Origin: Caldilineae bacterium
Lineage (GTDB): Bacteria > Chloroflexota > Anaerolineae > JAAEKA01
NCBI GenBank assembly: GCA_020634555.1
Contig: JACKBK010000005.1
Span: 1 to 64,000, forward strand
DNA length: 64,000 bases
Direction of reading: 5' to 3'
Shown: in pieces, positions 35,126 to 46,033 of the stretch
How positions within the stretch are numbered: position 1 is the first letter of the stretch
How the letters are laid out: each line of letters starts with the position of its first letter
Notes under the pieces: generated by a model
The model's input: the letters and a program-made list of their open reading frames with translations, nothing else
Told to the model about the DNA's origin: nothing
The model's database searches: none
Position numbers and translations under genes: made by a program

Positions 35126-35626
35126 ATGGATCTCAAAGAACAGCTTTCCCCCGAACAGTTCAAGGCAGTTTTCAACGTCCCGTTGGCCGGCGCAACCTAC
35201 GTTTCGGCCTCCAGCGGCGGCGGCTTCGATATGATCAAGGAGCTGACCAACGCCAGCAAGTTCATGGCCGCGGAGGCGCAGAAAGGCGCTGATAGCGCCT
35301 ACGGAGAACTGACCATCAGTTTGCTGTCCACCATGACCAGTATGTCCAAGGACGATTCCAAGGCCATGCAGGTCGAATACGAGAAGTCGAAGGAGCCGGC
35401 GGAGATGATCAAGCAGGTCAGGCAAACCGTGGTCGACGGCTGGGCGGCGGTTGCAGGCCTCCCCGGCGCCGACGGTTTTGCTAAATTTGTGATCGATGTG
35501 GCCAGAACAGCGGCCCTTTCCAAGACAGGCGGCCATTTCGGCTTCGGCAACAAGTCGGAAATCGACGAAAAAGAGCAGGCTGCACTGGACGAGCTGGCAG
35601 GAATCATGGTGGTACCGCAGGCGTAG
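35126..35626 (+). CDS. Hypothetical protein, 166 residues
   Basis: It begins MDLKEQLSPEQFKAVFNVPL after AAGGAGAATAACCACG. No signal peptide. The composition is Ala/Glu/Lys-rich and predicted mostly helical (IKELTNASKFMAAEAQKGAD, DSKAMQVEYEKSKEPAEMIKQV), with a Gly/Ser patch (SASSGGGF). I do not recognise the family. It stands alone with its own terminator, downstream of the divergent small exported protein. A cytoplasmic structural or stress protein is possible, but nothing decides it. Confidence 0.72.
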   Translation: MDLKEQLSPEQFKAVFNVPLAGATYVSASSGGGFDMIKELTNASKFMAAEAQKGADSAYGELTISLLSTMTSMSKDDSKAMQVEYEKSKEPAEMIKQVRQTVVDGWAAVAGLPGADGFAKFVIDVARTAALSKTGGHFGFGNKSEIDEKEQAALDELAGIMVVPQA

Positions 35627-35650
35627 GCCGTCTGGTTATCCCGCATTTTC

Positions 35651-35680
35651 AAACTCCCGGTGGCTAGTCGCCGGGAGTTT
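35651..35680 (+). terminator. Terminator-like hairpin after the 35126 gene
   Basis: The arms AAACTCCCGG and CCGGGAGTTT enclose TGGCTAGTCG and are followed by CTTGTTGCC. The T run is part of the stem end. Confidence 0.7.
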
Positions 35681-35835
35681 CTTGTTGCCTTGCTTATGCA
35701 TGGGAAGAGACTGAGCAATCCAGCAGCCTCGCAGGATTATCTCCTCCGATCGCGGGGGAAACGAACCGTTGTGTGGTAGAATAGGTGTACGTCCGACAAT
35801 CTGACCAACCCCACAACCAGTGTAGAGAGAAGACT

Positions 35836-37446
<1,611 letters not shown>

Positions 37447-37541
37447 CAGGTGTTCCGCCGACTTACGTGAATTTGTGGAGTTTGATACATTGGTAGCATG
37501 GTGTAATCGGAATCAAGCATAGGGATAAGGTCTTCCTGGCG

Positions 37542-38357
37542 CTAGCTTACCAGCTCGATCCCCGCTTCCGCCAGGTACTCCTGCACCAGGGCCAGCAGCC
37601 GCGGGCGCATCTCCGCCGCCTTGCCGAAGCGCGCCTTGGCCAGCAGCGTCAGGTCGGTGGTGTGGCCGATGGTCCCCGACCCGCTGATCACCTTCCACGG
37701 CTCCAGCAGATTTGGCAACAGCTCGACAGCTTGCTCGCCAAGCTCTTCCAGCAGTGAGACCGCAGCTGCCAGATCGGTCGCCGCCAGTTGGATCGTGACC
37801 GGCGCCATGGAAAAGCGGCCGCGGCTGAAGTTGCGGATCAGGCGCACGTCGCCGTTGGGGACGACGTACAGCTCGCCCGTCGGCGCGCGCAGCAGCGTCG
37901 TGCGGACGTTGACCTGCTCGACCACCCCCTCCACTCCCATCACCTCCAGCTTCTCGCCCACGTCGTAAGTATCCTCGAAGATCAGGCTCAACCCGCTCAG
38001 GAAGTCGTTCACCAGCGGCCGTGCGCCCAGTCCAAAGGCCGCGCTGAACAGGCCGACCACCCAGATCAACGTGTTGGCGCTGACGAAGAGGCTCAGACTG
38101 AAGAAGGTCGCCAGCGCGAAGGCCGCGATGGTGATCGCGCTGGACAGCAGGCCGTGCAGCGTTGCCTCCCGTTCCTGGCGCAGCCGGCGCGCGGGCCGGG
38201 CAAACCGGTTCAGCCGCACCATGCGGCGCGCCAGCCTGGGCGCCAGCCGGTGAACCAACCAGGCGATGAGGTAGAAGACAGCGATCAGGAAGAGCCTGAA
38301 CGCCATCGAGACGCGCAGCAGGTCGATGTATTCAGCAAACTGGTCCGGGGTAATCAT
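37542..38357 (-). CDS. MscS-family mechanosensitive channel
   Basis: 271 residues: an N-terminal helix (LFLIAVFYLIAWLVHRL), two further helices including the pore-lining FGLGARPLVNDFLSGLSLIFED, then the beta domain (VGEKLEVMGVEGVVEQVNVRTTLLRAPTGELYVVPNGDVRLIRNFS) and the C-terminal alpha/beta domain. It releases solutes on hypo-osmotic shock. The ATG at 38357 was chosen; the longer frame overlaps the kinase-fusion gene. It ends convergent with the carboxylase gene. Confidence 0.9.
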   Translation of the reverse strand: MITPDQFAEYIDLLRVSMAFRLFLIAVFYLIAWLVHRLAPRLARRMVRLNRFARPARRLRQEREATLHGLLSSAITIAAFALATFFSLSLFVSANTLIWVVGLFSAAFGLGARPLVNDFLSGLSLIFEDTYDVGEKLEVMGVEGVVEQVNVRTTLLRAPTGELYVVPNGDVRLIRNFSRGRFSMAPVTIQLAATDLAAAVSLLEELGEQAVELLPNLLEPWKVISGSGTIGHTTDLTLLAKARFGKAAEMRPRLLALVQEYLAEAGIELVS

Positions 38358-38371
38358 GACAGGATTCTGAC

Positions 38372-40162
38372 CTAATAGAACGTCGTTCGCAGCACCGGCT
38401 GGAACAGGCCCTTGCGGTGGGCGCAGACCGGATCGACCGCGCAGCGGCTGCATTCCGGCTCCGTCATCTCCGGACAGCGGCGGCGGGCGTTGAAGAAGAA
38501 CCAGTCCACCGCGCCCATGGTGCGCCCGGAGCGGGCCACCAGGCGTTCCACCGCCTCATAAGCCGCCAGCCGCACCGCCCACTCATCCGCCGGCTGGAGC
38601 AGCCGTCGGCCTGTCAGCGCGGCCACCAACGCCTCATCCAGTACGTCGATCAGGCCGATGCGCAGACAGGAGCGCATCAGGTGATAGTCGATGACGGGCG
38701 GGACTGTCTCGCCAGGCGCCGGTTGCAGCCAGTGTTCTGGCCGCTGGTGCAGGATCAGCGCCAGCAGGCCGGACTTTTTGCGCAGCGGGTCTTCCTTGTA
38801 GCCGCCGGCGCAGTCCAGCGACGAAAGCAGGCTGTACAGCGGCCGCGGCGACGCCATGGCCGACGCCACTACACCGGCCGGCGACCATCCCAGCGCGGCC
38901 ATGTCGCGGCCATAGGCGCGCGCCTGGGCGAGGTGCAGATCCAGCGCCGGCATCGGCTGCTGCCCGGTATCGTCGCGAAACAGCGCCGCCAGCTCAGGGT
39001 CGCCCAGGTCTGCCTGGCGGCCAGCATTGTAGAAATCCGGGTCGGCAGCGAGCGGCTTCAGCCAGGCGCGCCAGAGATAGTCCGATCCCTTGCGTCTCTG
39101 CCCATCCAGCGGCGCCAGCAACGGCCCGCCGTAGCGGTCCCTCGCAATGTTCCAGAAGCTGAACTGCTGCAGGGTGGACGTGAAGAAATAGGCCAGCGCA
39201 GCCGGGTGGCCGGCCGGCGGGAAGTCAAGGCCGGTGAAATCGAAAGGCTGCACCTCCGGCAGCGCGGCCACCAATGCGGCGACCCGTTCGATCTGTTCCT
39301 CGTTGACAACCACGCGGCCGTCACGGGCCGGCAGCGGGAGCGGCTCGTCCCGCCAGAGCGCCTCCGGTCCTACCGCGCCGATCATCTCCGCAGCCAGCGC
39401 GATCGCTTGCCGGGCAGCCATGACGGGATGCTCGCCGCGGGCCAGCCCCGCCAGAGTCGCGCCGCAGAAGGTATCGCCGGCGCCGGTCGGGTCCAGCTCC
39501 CGCGCCGCCATCCCCGGCAAACGGGTCACGTGGTCGCCCTGGATCACCAACGCGCCGCGGCTGCCCAGTGTCACGAAAATCAGCTTGCCGGGAGCTGCGC
39601 GGGCCGCATCGACGGAGCCGAAGAGACCGGCAGCCTCGTTCTCGTTCATGAAGAACAGGTCGGCCAGCGCCAGCAAAGCGCGCACGTCTTCGGTTTCGTT
39701 GGCGACGGCCCGTCCGTAGGTGCCGGCCGAGACCCGTCGCGCGCCTCGCTCCCGGGCCGCGCGGACGAAGTCGAGCTGGCGCCGGGTGGTTCCCAAGGCC
39801 GCCACGTGAACAAAGCTCACCGCGGACAGGTCGGGCGGCAGTTCAGCGCTGCTCAGGCGGGCCTCGGCGCCCCAGCGCGCGTTGAGTAACTCCGCCTTCC
39901 CGCCGCCATGGTGGGCGATCTCGAAGTGGGGGAGTTGGCCGGGCGGCGCAACCGGCCCGAGCCAGTCGATGCGCGAGATGGCCGGTTGCAGGGCTGCCGG
40001 CGTCGGATCAGGCCGGGGCGCGAACATGGCTGCGCGGGCGCCGGCACGCGCCGCGGCTGCGGCCGTGTACAACCCCGCGCCGCCGGCGGAGTGAACGGTC
40101 TGGCCGGCGAAGTGCAGGATGTCCAGCGACGCGCCGCCGACAACCAGGATATCGGTCGTCAT
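38372..40162 (-). CDS. PfkB-family kinase fused to a C-terminal domain with a four-cysteine Fe-S-like loop
   Basis: 596 residues. Residues 1-~275 are a ribokinase/PfkB-type kinase: ILVVGGASLDIL, VHSAGGAGLYTAAAAARAG and the catalytic DPTGAGDTFCGATLAGLA. The rest, ~320 residues, is helical with FFTSTLQQFSFWNIARD, KKSGLLALILHQRP, PPVIDYHLMRSCLRIGLI and a final C-x7-C-x2-C-x5-C loop. The order loosely recalls queuosine-salvage glycosidases (DUF2419) and the cysteines recall EndoIII-like HhH glycosylases; both are tentative. A kinase joined to a nucleosidase-like domain would suit salvage of a modified nucleoside. AAGGAGC precedes the start, which overlaps the methyltransferase stop. Confidence 0.72.
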   Translation of the reverse strand: MTTDILVVGGASLDILHFAGQTVHSAGGAGLYTAAAAARAGARAAMFAPRPDPTPAALQPAISRIDWLGPVAPPGQLPHFEIAHHGGGKAELLNARWGAEARLSSAELPPDLSAVSFVHVAALGTTRRQLDFVRAARERGARRVSAGTYGRAVANETEDVRALLALADLFFMNENEAAGLFGSVDAARAAPGKLIFVTLGSRGALVIQGDHVTRLPGMAARELDPTGAGDTFCGATLAGLARGEHPVMAARQAIALAAEMIGAVGPEALWRDEPLPLPARDGRVVVNEEQIERVAALVAALPEVQPFDFTGLDFPPAGHPAALAYFFTSTLQQFSFWNIARDRYGGPLLAPLDGQRRKGSDYLWRAWLKPLAADPDFYNAGRQADLGDPELAALFRDDTGQQPMPALDLHLAQARAYGRDMAALGWSPAGVVASAMASPRPLYSLLSSLDCAGGYKEDPLRKKSGLLALILHQRPEHWLQPAPGETVPPVIDYHLMRSCLRIGLIDVLDEALVAALTGRRLLQPADEWAVRLAAYEAVERLVARSGRTMGAVDWFFFNARRRCPEMTEPECSRCAVDPVCAHRKGLFQPVLRTTFY

Positions 40163-40968
40163 TGTTGCTCCTTGTTTTGCAGCCAGGTATACATCAGTAC
40201 TCCTCCGGCCACGGCCACGTTCAGCGACTCGGCGCGCCCGACAATCGGCAGCCGCGCCCAGGCATCTACCAGCGGTTCCAGGTCGGGTGACAGGCCCCGT
40301 GCTTCGTTGCCAAGCACCAGCGCAATTCCTTCTTGCCACAGCCCCGCGCCCCAGTCAACGCCGCGGTGCGCGTCGGCTGCCACTACCCGCAGGCCGCGAT
40401 CCTTCAGGTTTTGCAGCAACCCCGGCCCGTCCGCGCTGCGCACCAGCGGCGCGTGGAAGATCGATCCCATGCTACCGCGCACCGTTTTCGGGTCGAACGG
40501 ATCGACGCACGGCTCCACCAACGCCACAGCCGCGGCGTCCACGGCATCGGCGGTGCGGATCAAGGCGCCCAGGTTGCCGGGGTCCTGCAGCCGATCTACA
40601 ACCAGAACCAGTGAGGCGTCGGAAAGGCCGACTTCGTCCAGTTGCCGCTCAAAGAGGGCGAAGGTTGCCACGATTCCTTCAGCGGCTTCCCGCTCGGCCA
40701 GCGCATCCATGACCTGCGGGGTGATCTCGACCAGGACAGCGCCGGCCGCTTGCAGTTCCTGGGCGATGCGCGCCGCGGCCGGCCCGGCCTGCTTCGGGCA
40801 GTAAAACGCCTCGATCGGCGTGGCGCCGGCTTGCAGCGCCATCTCCAGCAGCTTGACGCCTTCGACCAGAAAGCAGCCGCTGCGTTGGCGATGCTTGCGT
40901 TCAGACAGCTTGCGCGCCTCGACGATGCGGTGGTTCCGGCGGCTGGTGATGAGTGGCGTCTCAGGCAT
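40159..40968 (-). CDS. SpoU/TrmH-family RNA 2'-O-methyltransferase
   Basis: 269 residues. An N-terminal substrate-binding domain (RKHRQRSGCFLVEGVKLLEMAL) precedes the knotted SPOUT catalytic domain with the three motifs DPGNLGALIRTADAV, LVLGNEARGLSPDL and LPIVGRAESLNVAVAGGVLMY. It methylates ribose in rRNA or tRNA; the target cannot be read from sequence. It overlaps the kinase fusion by 4 bp, so an RNA-modification theme for that gene is conceivable. Confidence 0.92.
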   Translation of the reverse strand: MPETPLITSRRNHRIVEARKLSERKHRQRSGCFLVEGVKLLEMALQAGATPIEAFYCPKQAGPAAARIAQELQAAGAVLVEITPQVMDALAEREAAEGIVATFALFERQLDEVGLSDASLVLVVDRLQDPGNLGALIRTADAVDAAAVALVEPCVDPFDPKTVRGSMGSIFHAPLVRSADGPGLLQNLKDRGLRVVAADAHRGVDWGAGLWQEGIALVLGNEARGLSPDLEPLVDAWARLPIVGRAESLNVAVAGGVLMYTWLQNKEQQ

Positions 40969-40977
40969 GGTCTTTAC

Positions 40978-41949
40978 TCAGCGAGGGGTGTCAGTCCGGC
41001 GATCCCCGAACATCGACCAGGCAAGGTGCGCAGGTGGCCAGGTCATCGGGGAACGGGGAAAAGCCGTGACGGCGGCGCGCACTGTGCCGAGATGGATGTC
41101 GACGATGTCATCGACCTGCCGCGCGTAGCCGCCTGCCATGACCACAGCCACGGGCAAATCGACGTGTTTGCACACATCAAGGATGAATTGGTCGCGCGTC
41201 GCCAGCCCGATCTTGCTCAGCGCCAACCGCCCCAATGTGTCGTTGACGTACGGGTCCGCGCCGGCCAGATAGATCGCCAGGTCGTACTCTCGCAGCGCAA
41301 GGCTGTGAACACTGTCGAAGAGCGCTTTCAGATAGACGCTGTCGTCGGCGCCGTCGGGCAGCGCAACGTCCAGATCGCTGGCCTCTTTGCGAAACGGGAA
41401 GTTGTTGGCGCCGTGGATGGAGTACGTAAACACGGATGGGTCATCGGCAAAGATCGCAGCCGTCCCGTTGCCCTGATGCACATCGCAGTCGATGACCACG
41501 ATGCGCCGGGCCAGCCCTTCGGCCTGCATGGCCCGCGCCGCGATGGCGACATCGTTGAAGACGCAGAACCCCTGGCCGTGGTCGGGATAGGCGTGATGCG
41601 TGCCGCCGGCCAGGTTGACGCTGCCGCCGTCTGCCAGCGCTGATCTGCACGCGGCAATGGTCGCGCCTACCGACTGGCGAGAACGCTCCACCAACACCGG
41701 CGACCACGGGAATCCGATGACGCGCTGCTCACGCGCCGTCAGCTCGCCGGCGAAGACCCGCTGCACATACTCGCTGTCGTGAACGCGCTCGATCTCCGCA
41801 CGGCTGGCCGGCGGCGGGACCAGCAGGTCGACAGGCGGGACCAGTGCATGCACAGCGACACGCTCCCGCAACAGCCCATACTTGCGCATCGGGAAGCGGT
41901 GGTCGTCAGGCAGCGGCAGGACGAAGATGTCGGAATAGAAGATTCGCAT
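40978..41949 (-). CDS. Histone-deacetylase-family (class II-like) amidohydrolase
   Basis: 323 residues. Zinc and catalytic residues are in NLAGGTHHAYPDHGQGFCVF, VVIDCDVHQGNGTAAIFADD and YLAGADPYVNDTLGRL. Prokaryotic members deacetylate acetylpolyamines, acetoin-utilisation targets or other N-acyl substrates. It lies 9 bp upstream of the methyltransferase gene and probably heads this minus-strand set. No signal peptide. Confidence 0.9.
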   Translation of the reverse strand: MRIFYSDIFVLPLPDDHRFPMRKYGLLRERVAVHALVPPVDLLVPPPASRAEIERVHDSEYVQRVFAGELTAREQRVIGFPWSPVLVERSRQSVGATIAACRSALADGGSVNLAGGTHHAYPDHGQGFCVFNDVAIAARAMQAEGLARRIVVIDCDVHQGNGTAAIFADDPSVFTYSIHGANNFPFRKEASDLDVALPDGADDSVYLKALFDSVHSLALREYDLAIYLAGADPYVNDTLGRLALSKIGLATRDQFILDVCKHVDLPVAVVMAGGYARQVDDIVDIHLGTVRAAVTAFPRSPMTWPPAHLAWSMFGDRRTDTPR

Positions 41950-42002
41950 GGAAGGAATCGATTATCGGTGGCGGGTTATAACTACTCGGCCTTCACTGTT
42001 GC

Positions 42003-42300
42003 GTCACTCCCGCGGACCCATACGCTTCGCTCCTGGGCGCAAGCAGGGCGGGAGTCTAGCGCCTGTGAAGACGTGGATTCCCGCCTGCGCGGGAATGACT
42101 GATCGCATCCATGTCAACGCCCATCCGGCATCCGTGGATTTCCGCCTGCCTAGAAACGGCTACGGAGAGATTCTTCACTAGCGGCTCGACCTTGTGCAGG
42201 ACGCGTGCTCGACCCGTTCAGAATGACAGTGAAGAAGTTTCTTGCCACGGCGCATGCCGTCTGTGATGGCATTGGGAACTGCGCGGGAATGACAGGTGAG
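42003..42300. repeat. REP elements and composite REP/MITE-like element, copy B
   Basis: This 376-bp gap holds a degenerate REP (ACTCCCGCGGACCCATACGC), a second palindromic REP around 42078-42102 (ATTCCCGCCTGCGCGGGAAT), and from about 42134 the half right arm GGATTTCCGCCTG joined to the same ~150-bp block as copy A (CCTAGAAACGGC to GCGCGGGAATGAC). Confidence 0.75.
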
Positions 42301-42326
42301 CAGTTATGGTAGATTGCAGGTTGCAT

Positions 42327-42965
42327 CTACTGCACGCTTGCCAGATGCTCCACCCGGTTGTGGAAGTGCAGCCGCCACGTCTCGCGGCGCGGGATCTGGA
42401 CGTACTCGAAGTGGCTCACGCCCGTGTTGTAGTTCCAGATCTCGCAGCGCCGCCAGGGGCCAATGTTGAAGATGTGGTCGAAGGCTGCCTCGACCACGCC
42501 GCCGTGGCAGACCGCGACGATCCGCTTCTCGCGGCAGCATTCCACCAGTTCCTCGATGAAGAGACCGACGCGGGTGCGAAAATGCATGAATGTCTCGCCC
42601 CCTTCGACCATTGGCGTCGTGGTCGCGAAGGGGCGCTCGCTGGCCCAGTAGTCGGAGTATTCCTTGGGCAGCGATTCGGGCGGCCAGGGCGTGTGGTCGG
42701 AACGGTTGTTGCCGATCTCCCGCAACCGGTCGTCCCAGTGGATCTCGACGCCGTAGGCGGTGGCCAGCGGCTGGGCGGTCTCGTGGGCGCGGCGCATGGT
42801 GCTGGCGTACAGCCCGTCGATCTGCGGCAGGTGGCCGGGCAACCAGGCTGCCAGCGCGGCTGCCTGGCGCTGTCCCAGGTCGGTCAGACCCGCGTCCAGG
42901 TTGCCGTCGGTCCAGTCTTTCAGGTTCACGAAGCTTTGTCCGTGGCGAATCAAAAAGAGGTGCAT
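42327..42965 (-). CDS. Histidine phosphatase-family protein
   Basis: 212 residues of the phosphoglycerate-mutase-like fold. The phospho-accepting histidine is in [12 protein letters not shown], the second catalytic histidine in [15 protein letters not shown], and [15 protein letters not shown] and [16 protein letters not shown] are standard. Substrate unknown; the family includes sugar, cofactor and nucleotide phosphatases. It is isolated between repeat-bearing gaps. Confidence 0.88.
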   Translation of the reverse strand: MHLFLIRHGQSFVNLKDWTDGNLDAGLTDLGQRQAAALAAWLPGHLPQIDGLYASTMRRAHETAQPLATAYGVEIHWDDRLREIGNNRSDHTPWPPESLPKEYSDYWASERPFATTTPMVEGGETFMHFRTRVGLFIEELVECCREKRIVAVCHGGVVEAAFDHIFNIGPWRRCEIWNYNTGVSHFEYVQIPRRETWRLHFHNRVEHLASVQ

Positions 42966-43129
42966 GGTGCTTGCTTTCGAGAAATTTCAGTGAGCATGCG
43001 AACGCCACGAATCTGGATTGACGTGGTACCAGACTCCTGCCTCCGCGGGAGTGACGTAACAATCGAGTCTGTGCAGTCACCCCGGCATTATACCCTAGCC
43101 TGCGTTCGACCGGTATATTTGGGCGAGGT

Positions 43130-43158
43130 TTGCTCCCTGTCCTGGCATACGGTATCAT
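43130..43158 (+). promoter_or_regulatory. Promoter of the PEP-utilizing enzyme gene
   Basis: -35 TTGCTC, a 17-bp spacer and -10 TATCAT, about 28 bp upstream of the ATG at 43187. The leader would be about 20 nt and shows no strong Shine-Dalgarno. Confidence 0.6.
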
Positions 43159-43186
43159 AGCAACTGACCAGTAAGTAAACGCTCTT

Positions 43187-45907
43187 ATGAGCATTAGAAA
43201 GCTGAGATCCCCCTTGCCCACCATTCTCCCTCTCGACTCGCCCGATGCCACATTGACCAATGCTGGCGGTAAAGGTATCAATCTGGCCAGGCTTGTGCGG
43301 GCCGGTTTTCCCGTTCCGCCCGGCTTCGTTGTCACCACCGCCGCCTATCGCCAGTTCGTCGCCGCCAACGACCTGCAACCGTTCATTTTGTCCGCCCTGA
43401 CCACCGGGGACAGCGACGACCCCACCGCACTGGAGTCCGTCTCCGCTGCCATCCGCGCCCGTTTCGCCGCCGCGCCGATCCCACCCGACCTCTCGGCTGC
43501 CATCGTCAACGCCTACCACGGGCTAATCACTGACAACCGATCACCGATCACTGATCACTCTCCGGTTGCGGTCCGCTCGTCCGCCACCGCCGAGGACCTG
43601 CCTGACATGAGCTTTGCCGGCCAACAGGACACGGTCCTCAACGTGGTCGGCGACGATGCGTTGACGCAGTCGGTGGTTGCCTGCTGGAGCAGTCTGTGGA
43701 CGGCGAGAGCCATCGCCTACCGGGCCAGGAACTGCATCGATCAGGAGAATGTCGCGCTGGCCGTTGTCGTGCAGGCCATGGTCGAGAGCGAGAGTTCCGG
43801 CGTGCTGTTCACCGCCAATCCGCTGACCGGCAACCGCCTCGAAACCGTCATCGACGCGACCCTGGGGCTGGGTGAGGCGCTGGTCAGCGGGCAGGTGGAG
43901 CCGGACCATTATGTGGTCGATGACCGGGTTGGCCGGATCACGGAGAAACGTCTGGGCGCCAAGGCGCTGGCCATTCGCGGGCAGGCCGGAGGCGGCACCG
44001 TCACCATCGCTGATGATGCGGCCGGCGTGCAGGCGCTGCCTGACGACGCGATCCTGGAACTGGCGCAGTTGGGCCGGCGCGTCGAACGGGAGCTGTATGG
44101 CGGCGCGCCGCAGGACATCGAGTGGGCGCGGGCCGATGGCCGGCTGTACCTGCTCCAGTCGCGCGCCATCACCTCGCTCTACCCGCTGCCGCCGGGGATG
44201 CCGCCGCGGCCGCTGCGGGTGATGTTCTCGCTCAACCATGTCCAGGGGATGATGGATCCGTTCACGCCGCTGGGGCAGGACACGCTGGTCGCCGGATACC
44301 TGGCGATGGCGCGTGCAGTTGGCCGCCATTTCACCGCCGCTACCCAGCGCGAGGTGTACATCGCCGGCGAGCGCGTCTACGTTGACTTCACGCCCGGGCT
44401 GCTGCACGAGCAGTTTCGCCACATCATCGTGCGCGTTCCTGGGGTCGTGGAGCCGGGGTCCGAGGAGGCGCTGCTCAGCCTGCTGGATGACCCGGATCTT
44501 CAGCCGAATCGCAGCGGCCTCAGCCCGGAGGGGATGCGCAACCTGGCGCAGGTCATGGCGGTCATCGGCAGCCGTATCGCGAAGGCGATGCGCGATCCCG
44601 ACGGGCAGCGGGTCGCGGTGCTGGGGATGGTCGACCGGTTCATCGCCTCGGCCAACGCCCGCGCCGCCGAGACCACCAGCCTGGCTGAACAGTTGGTGCT
44701 GTGGCAGCAGATCCTGGATGAGTTTGGCGACGAGATCGGGCCGCGGTTTCTGCCGATGATCATGGCCGGCATGATGAGCTTCTTTCTGTTGCGCCGTCTC
44801 GCGCTCAACGAACTGGGCAGCGACCTGCTGGCGCTGGAGGCGGCGCGCGGTCTGCCCAACAACACCACCACCGAGATGGACCTGACGCTGTGGACCGTGG
44901 CGCAGGTGATCCAGGCCGATCCGGCGTCGGCGCAGCGGTTTGCCGAGGCCGACGCGGCCGAGTTGGCGGCTGATTATCTGGATGGCGCATTGCCCCTGCC
45001 GGCGCAGGTGGCGCTGCGGGCGTTCCTGGACCGCTACGGGATGCGCGGGCTGGCCGAGATCGACCTGGGACGGGCGCGCTGGCGCGAGGACCCGGCGCAC
45101 GTCATGGGTGTGGTGCAGAGCTATCTGCGGATCGACGACCCTGGCCAGGCGCCGGATACTGTGTTCCGGCGCGGCGCGCGGGCGGCGGACACGGCCATCG
45201 AGCAGTTGGTGGCGTCCATGCCGAATCCGGCCAAAGCCCGCGCGGCGAGCTTCCTGGCATCCCGGATGCGGGCGCTGGCCGGCCAGCGTGAGACGCCCAA
45301 GTATACAATCATCCGCACCATGGGCGTGGCGCGGGCGATGCTGCTGAAGAGCGGCCGCGAGCTGGCGGCTGCCGGTACGCTCAGGCAGGCGGAGGATATC
45401 TTCTTCCTGCACCTGGAGGAACTGCATCGGATCGCGGCAGGCAGCCGGGGCGACTGGCAGCGGGTAGTGGATGAACGGCGACAGCACTACGAGCGCGAGC
45501 GGCTACGCCGCCAGATCCCGCGCCTCCTGCTCAGCGACGGCCGGGCGTTCTACGAGGGACTGGGCGCGCAGGCGGATGGCGACGGCTCGATCACCGGCAG
45601 TCCGGTGTCCCCCGGTGTGGTGGAAGGTGTGGTACATGTGGTGTTCGACCCGCGCACCACCCAGCTTGCCCCCGGCGAGATCCTGGTCTGTCCCGGCACC
45701 GACCCATCGTGGACGCCGCTTTTCCTGGCCGCGGGCGGGCTGGTGATGGAGGTTGGCGGGTTGATGACCCACGGCTCTGTGGTGGCCCGCGAGTACGGAA
45801 TCCCCGCGGTGGTTGGTGTCCACGAGGCGACCACCCGCCTCAAGACCGGCCAGCGCGTGCGCGTGGATGGAACAGCAGGGCGGGTTGTGGTGTTGGGGGA
45901 GGAGTGA
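43187..45907 (+). CDS. PEP/pyruvate-utilizing enzyme with rifampicin-phosphotransferase-like architecture
   Basis: 906 residues in three parts. The N-terminal ATP-grasp domain (1-~330) has GGKGINLARLVRAGFPVPPGF, VAVRSSATAEDLPDMSFAGQ and ARADGRLYLLQSRAI. A helical middle domain (~345-790) has SLNHVQGMMDPFTPLGQ. The C-terminal swivelling domain (~810-906) carries the phospho-histidine in GGLMTHGSVVAREYGIP. There is no C-terminal PEP-binding barrel, so it is not a standard PEP synthase; the domain order is that of rifampicin phosphotransferase, which is slightly shorter. Real substrate unknown. An in-frame repeat-like stretch (LITDNRSPITDHS) lies at residues ~112-124. Confidence 0.82.
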   Translation: MSIRKLRSPLPTILPLDSPDATLTNAGGKGINLARLVRAGFPVPPGFVVTTAAYRQFVAANDLQPFILSALTTGDSDDPTALESVSAAIRARFAAAPIPPDLSAAIVNAYHGLITDNRSPITDHSPVAVRSSATAEDLPDMSFAGQQDTVLNVVGDDALTQSVVACWSSLWTARAIAYRARNCIDQENVALAVVVQAMVESESSGVLFTANPLTGNRLETVIDATLGLGEALVSGQVEPDHYVVDDRVGRITEKRLGAKALAIRGQAGGGTVTIADDAAGVQALPDDAILELAQLGRRVERELYGGAPQDIEWARADGRLYLLQSRAITSLYPLPPGMPPRPLRVMFSLNHVQGMMDPFTPLGQDTLVAGYLAMARAVGRHFTAATQREVYIAGERVYVDFTPGLLHEQFRHIIVRVPGVVEPGSEEALLSLLDDPDLQPNRSGLSPEGMRNLAQVMAVIGSRIAKAMRDPDGQRVAVLGMVDRFIASANARAAETTSLAEQLVLWQQILDEFGDEIGPRFLPMIMAGMMSFFLLRRLALNELGSDLLALEAARGLPNNTTTEMDLTLWTVAQVIQADPASAQRFAEADAAELAADYLDGALPLPAQVALRAFLDRYGMRGLAEIDLGRARWREDPAHVMGVVQSYLRIDDPGQAPDTVFRRGARAADTAIEQLVASMPNPAKARAASFLASRMRALAGQRETPKYTIIRTMGVARAMLLKSGRELAAAGTLRQAEDIFFLHLEELHRIAAGSRGDWQRVVDERRQHYERERLRRQIPRLLLSDGRAFYEGLGAQADGDGSITGSPVSPGVVEGVVHVVFDPRTTQLAPGEILVCPGTDPSWTPLFLAAGGLVMEVGGLMTHGSVVAREYGIPAVVGVHEATTRLKTGQRVRVDGTAGRVVVLGEE

Positions 45908-46033
45908 GAAGGAAAGGAAGGAAAGGCTGGGAGTAGATGGGTGGATTAAGTAATTGGGTTGGCTCGTTTTTGGGCGAAGGGGGCGTGGTTTCGTGCAGAT
46001 TGGCAACGACCGTGAGATGCTAAGACGGCGCTG

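Noticed and set aside
43541..45487. Long minus-strand open frame (648 codons)
   Set aside because: Antisense shadow of the PEP-utilizing enzyme gene, whose domains are clear on the plus strand.
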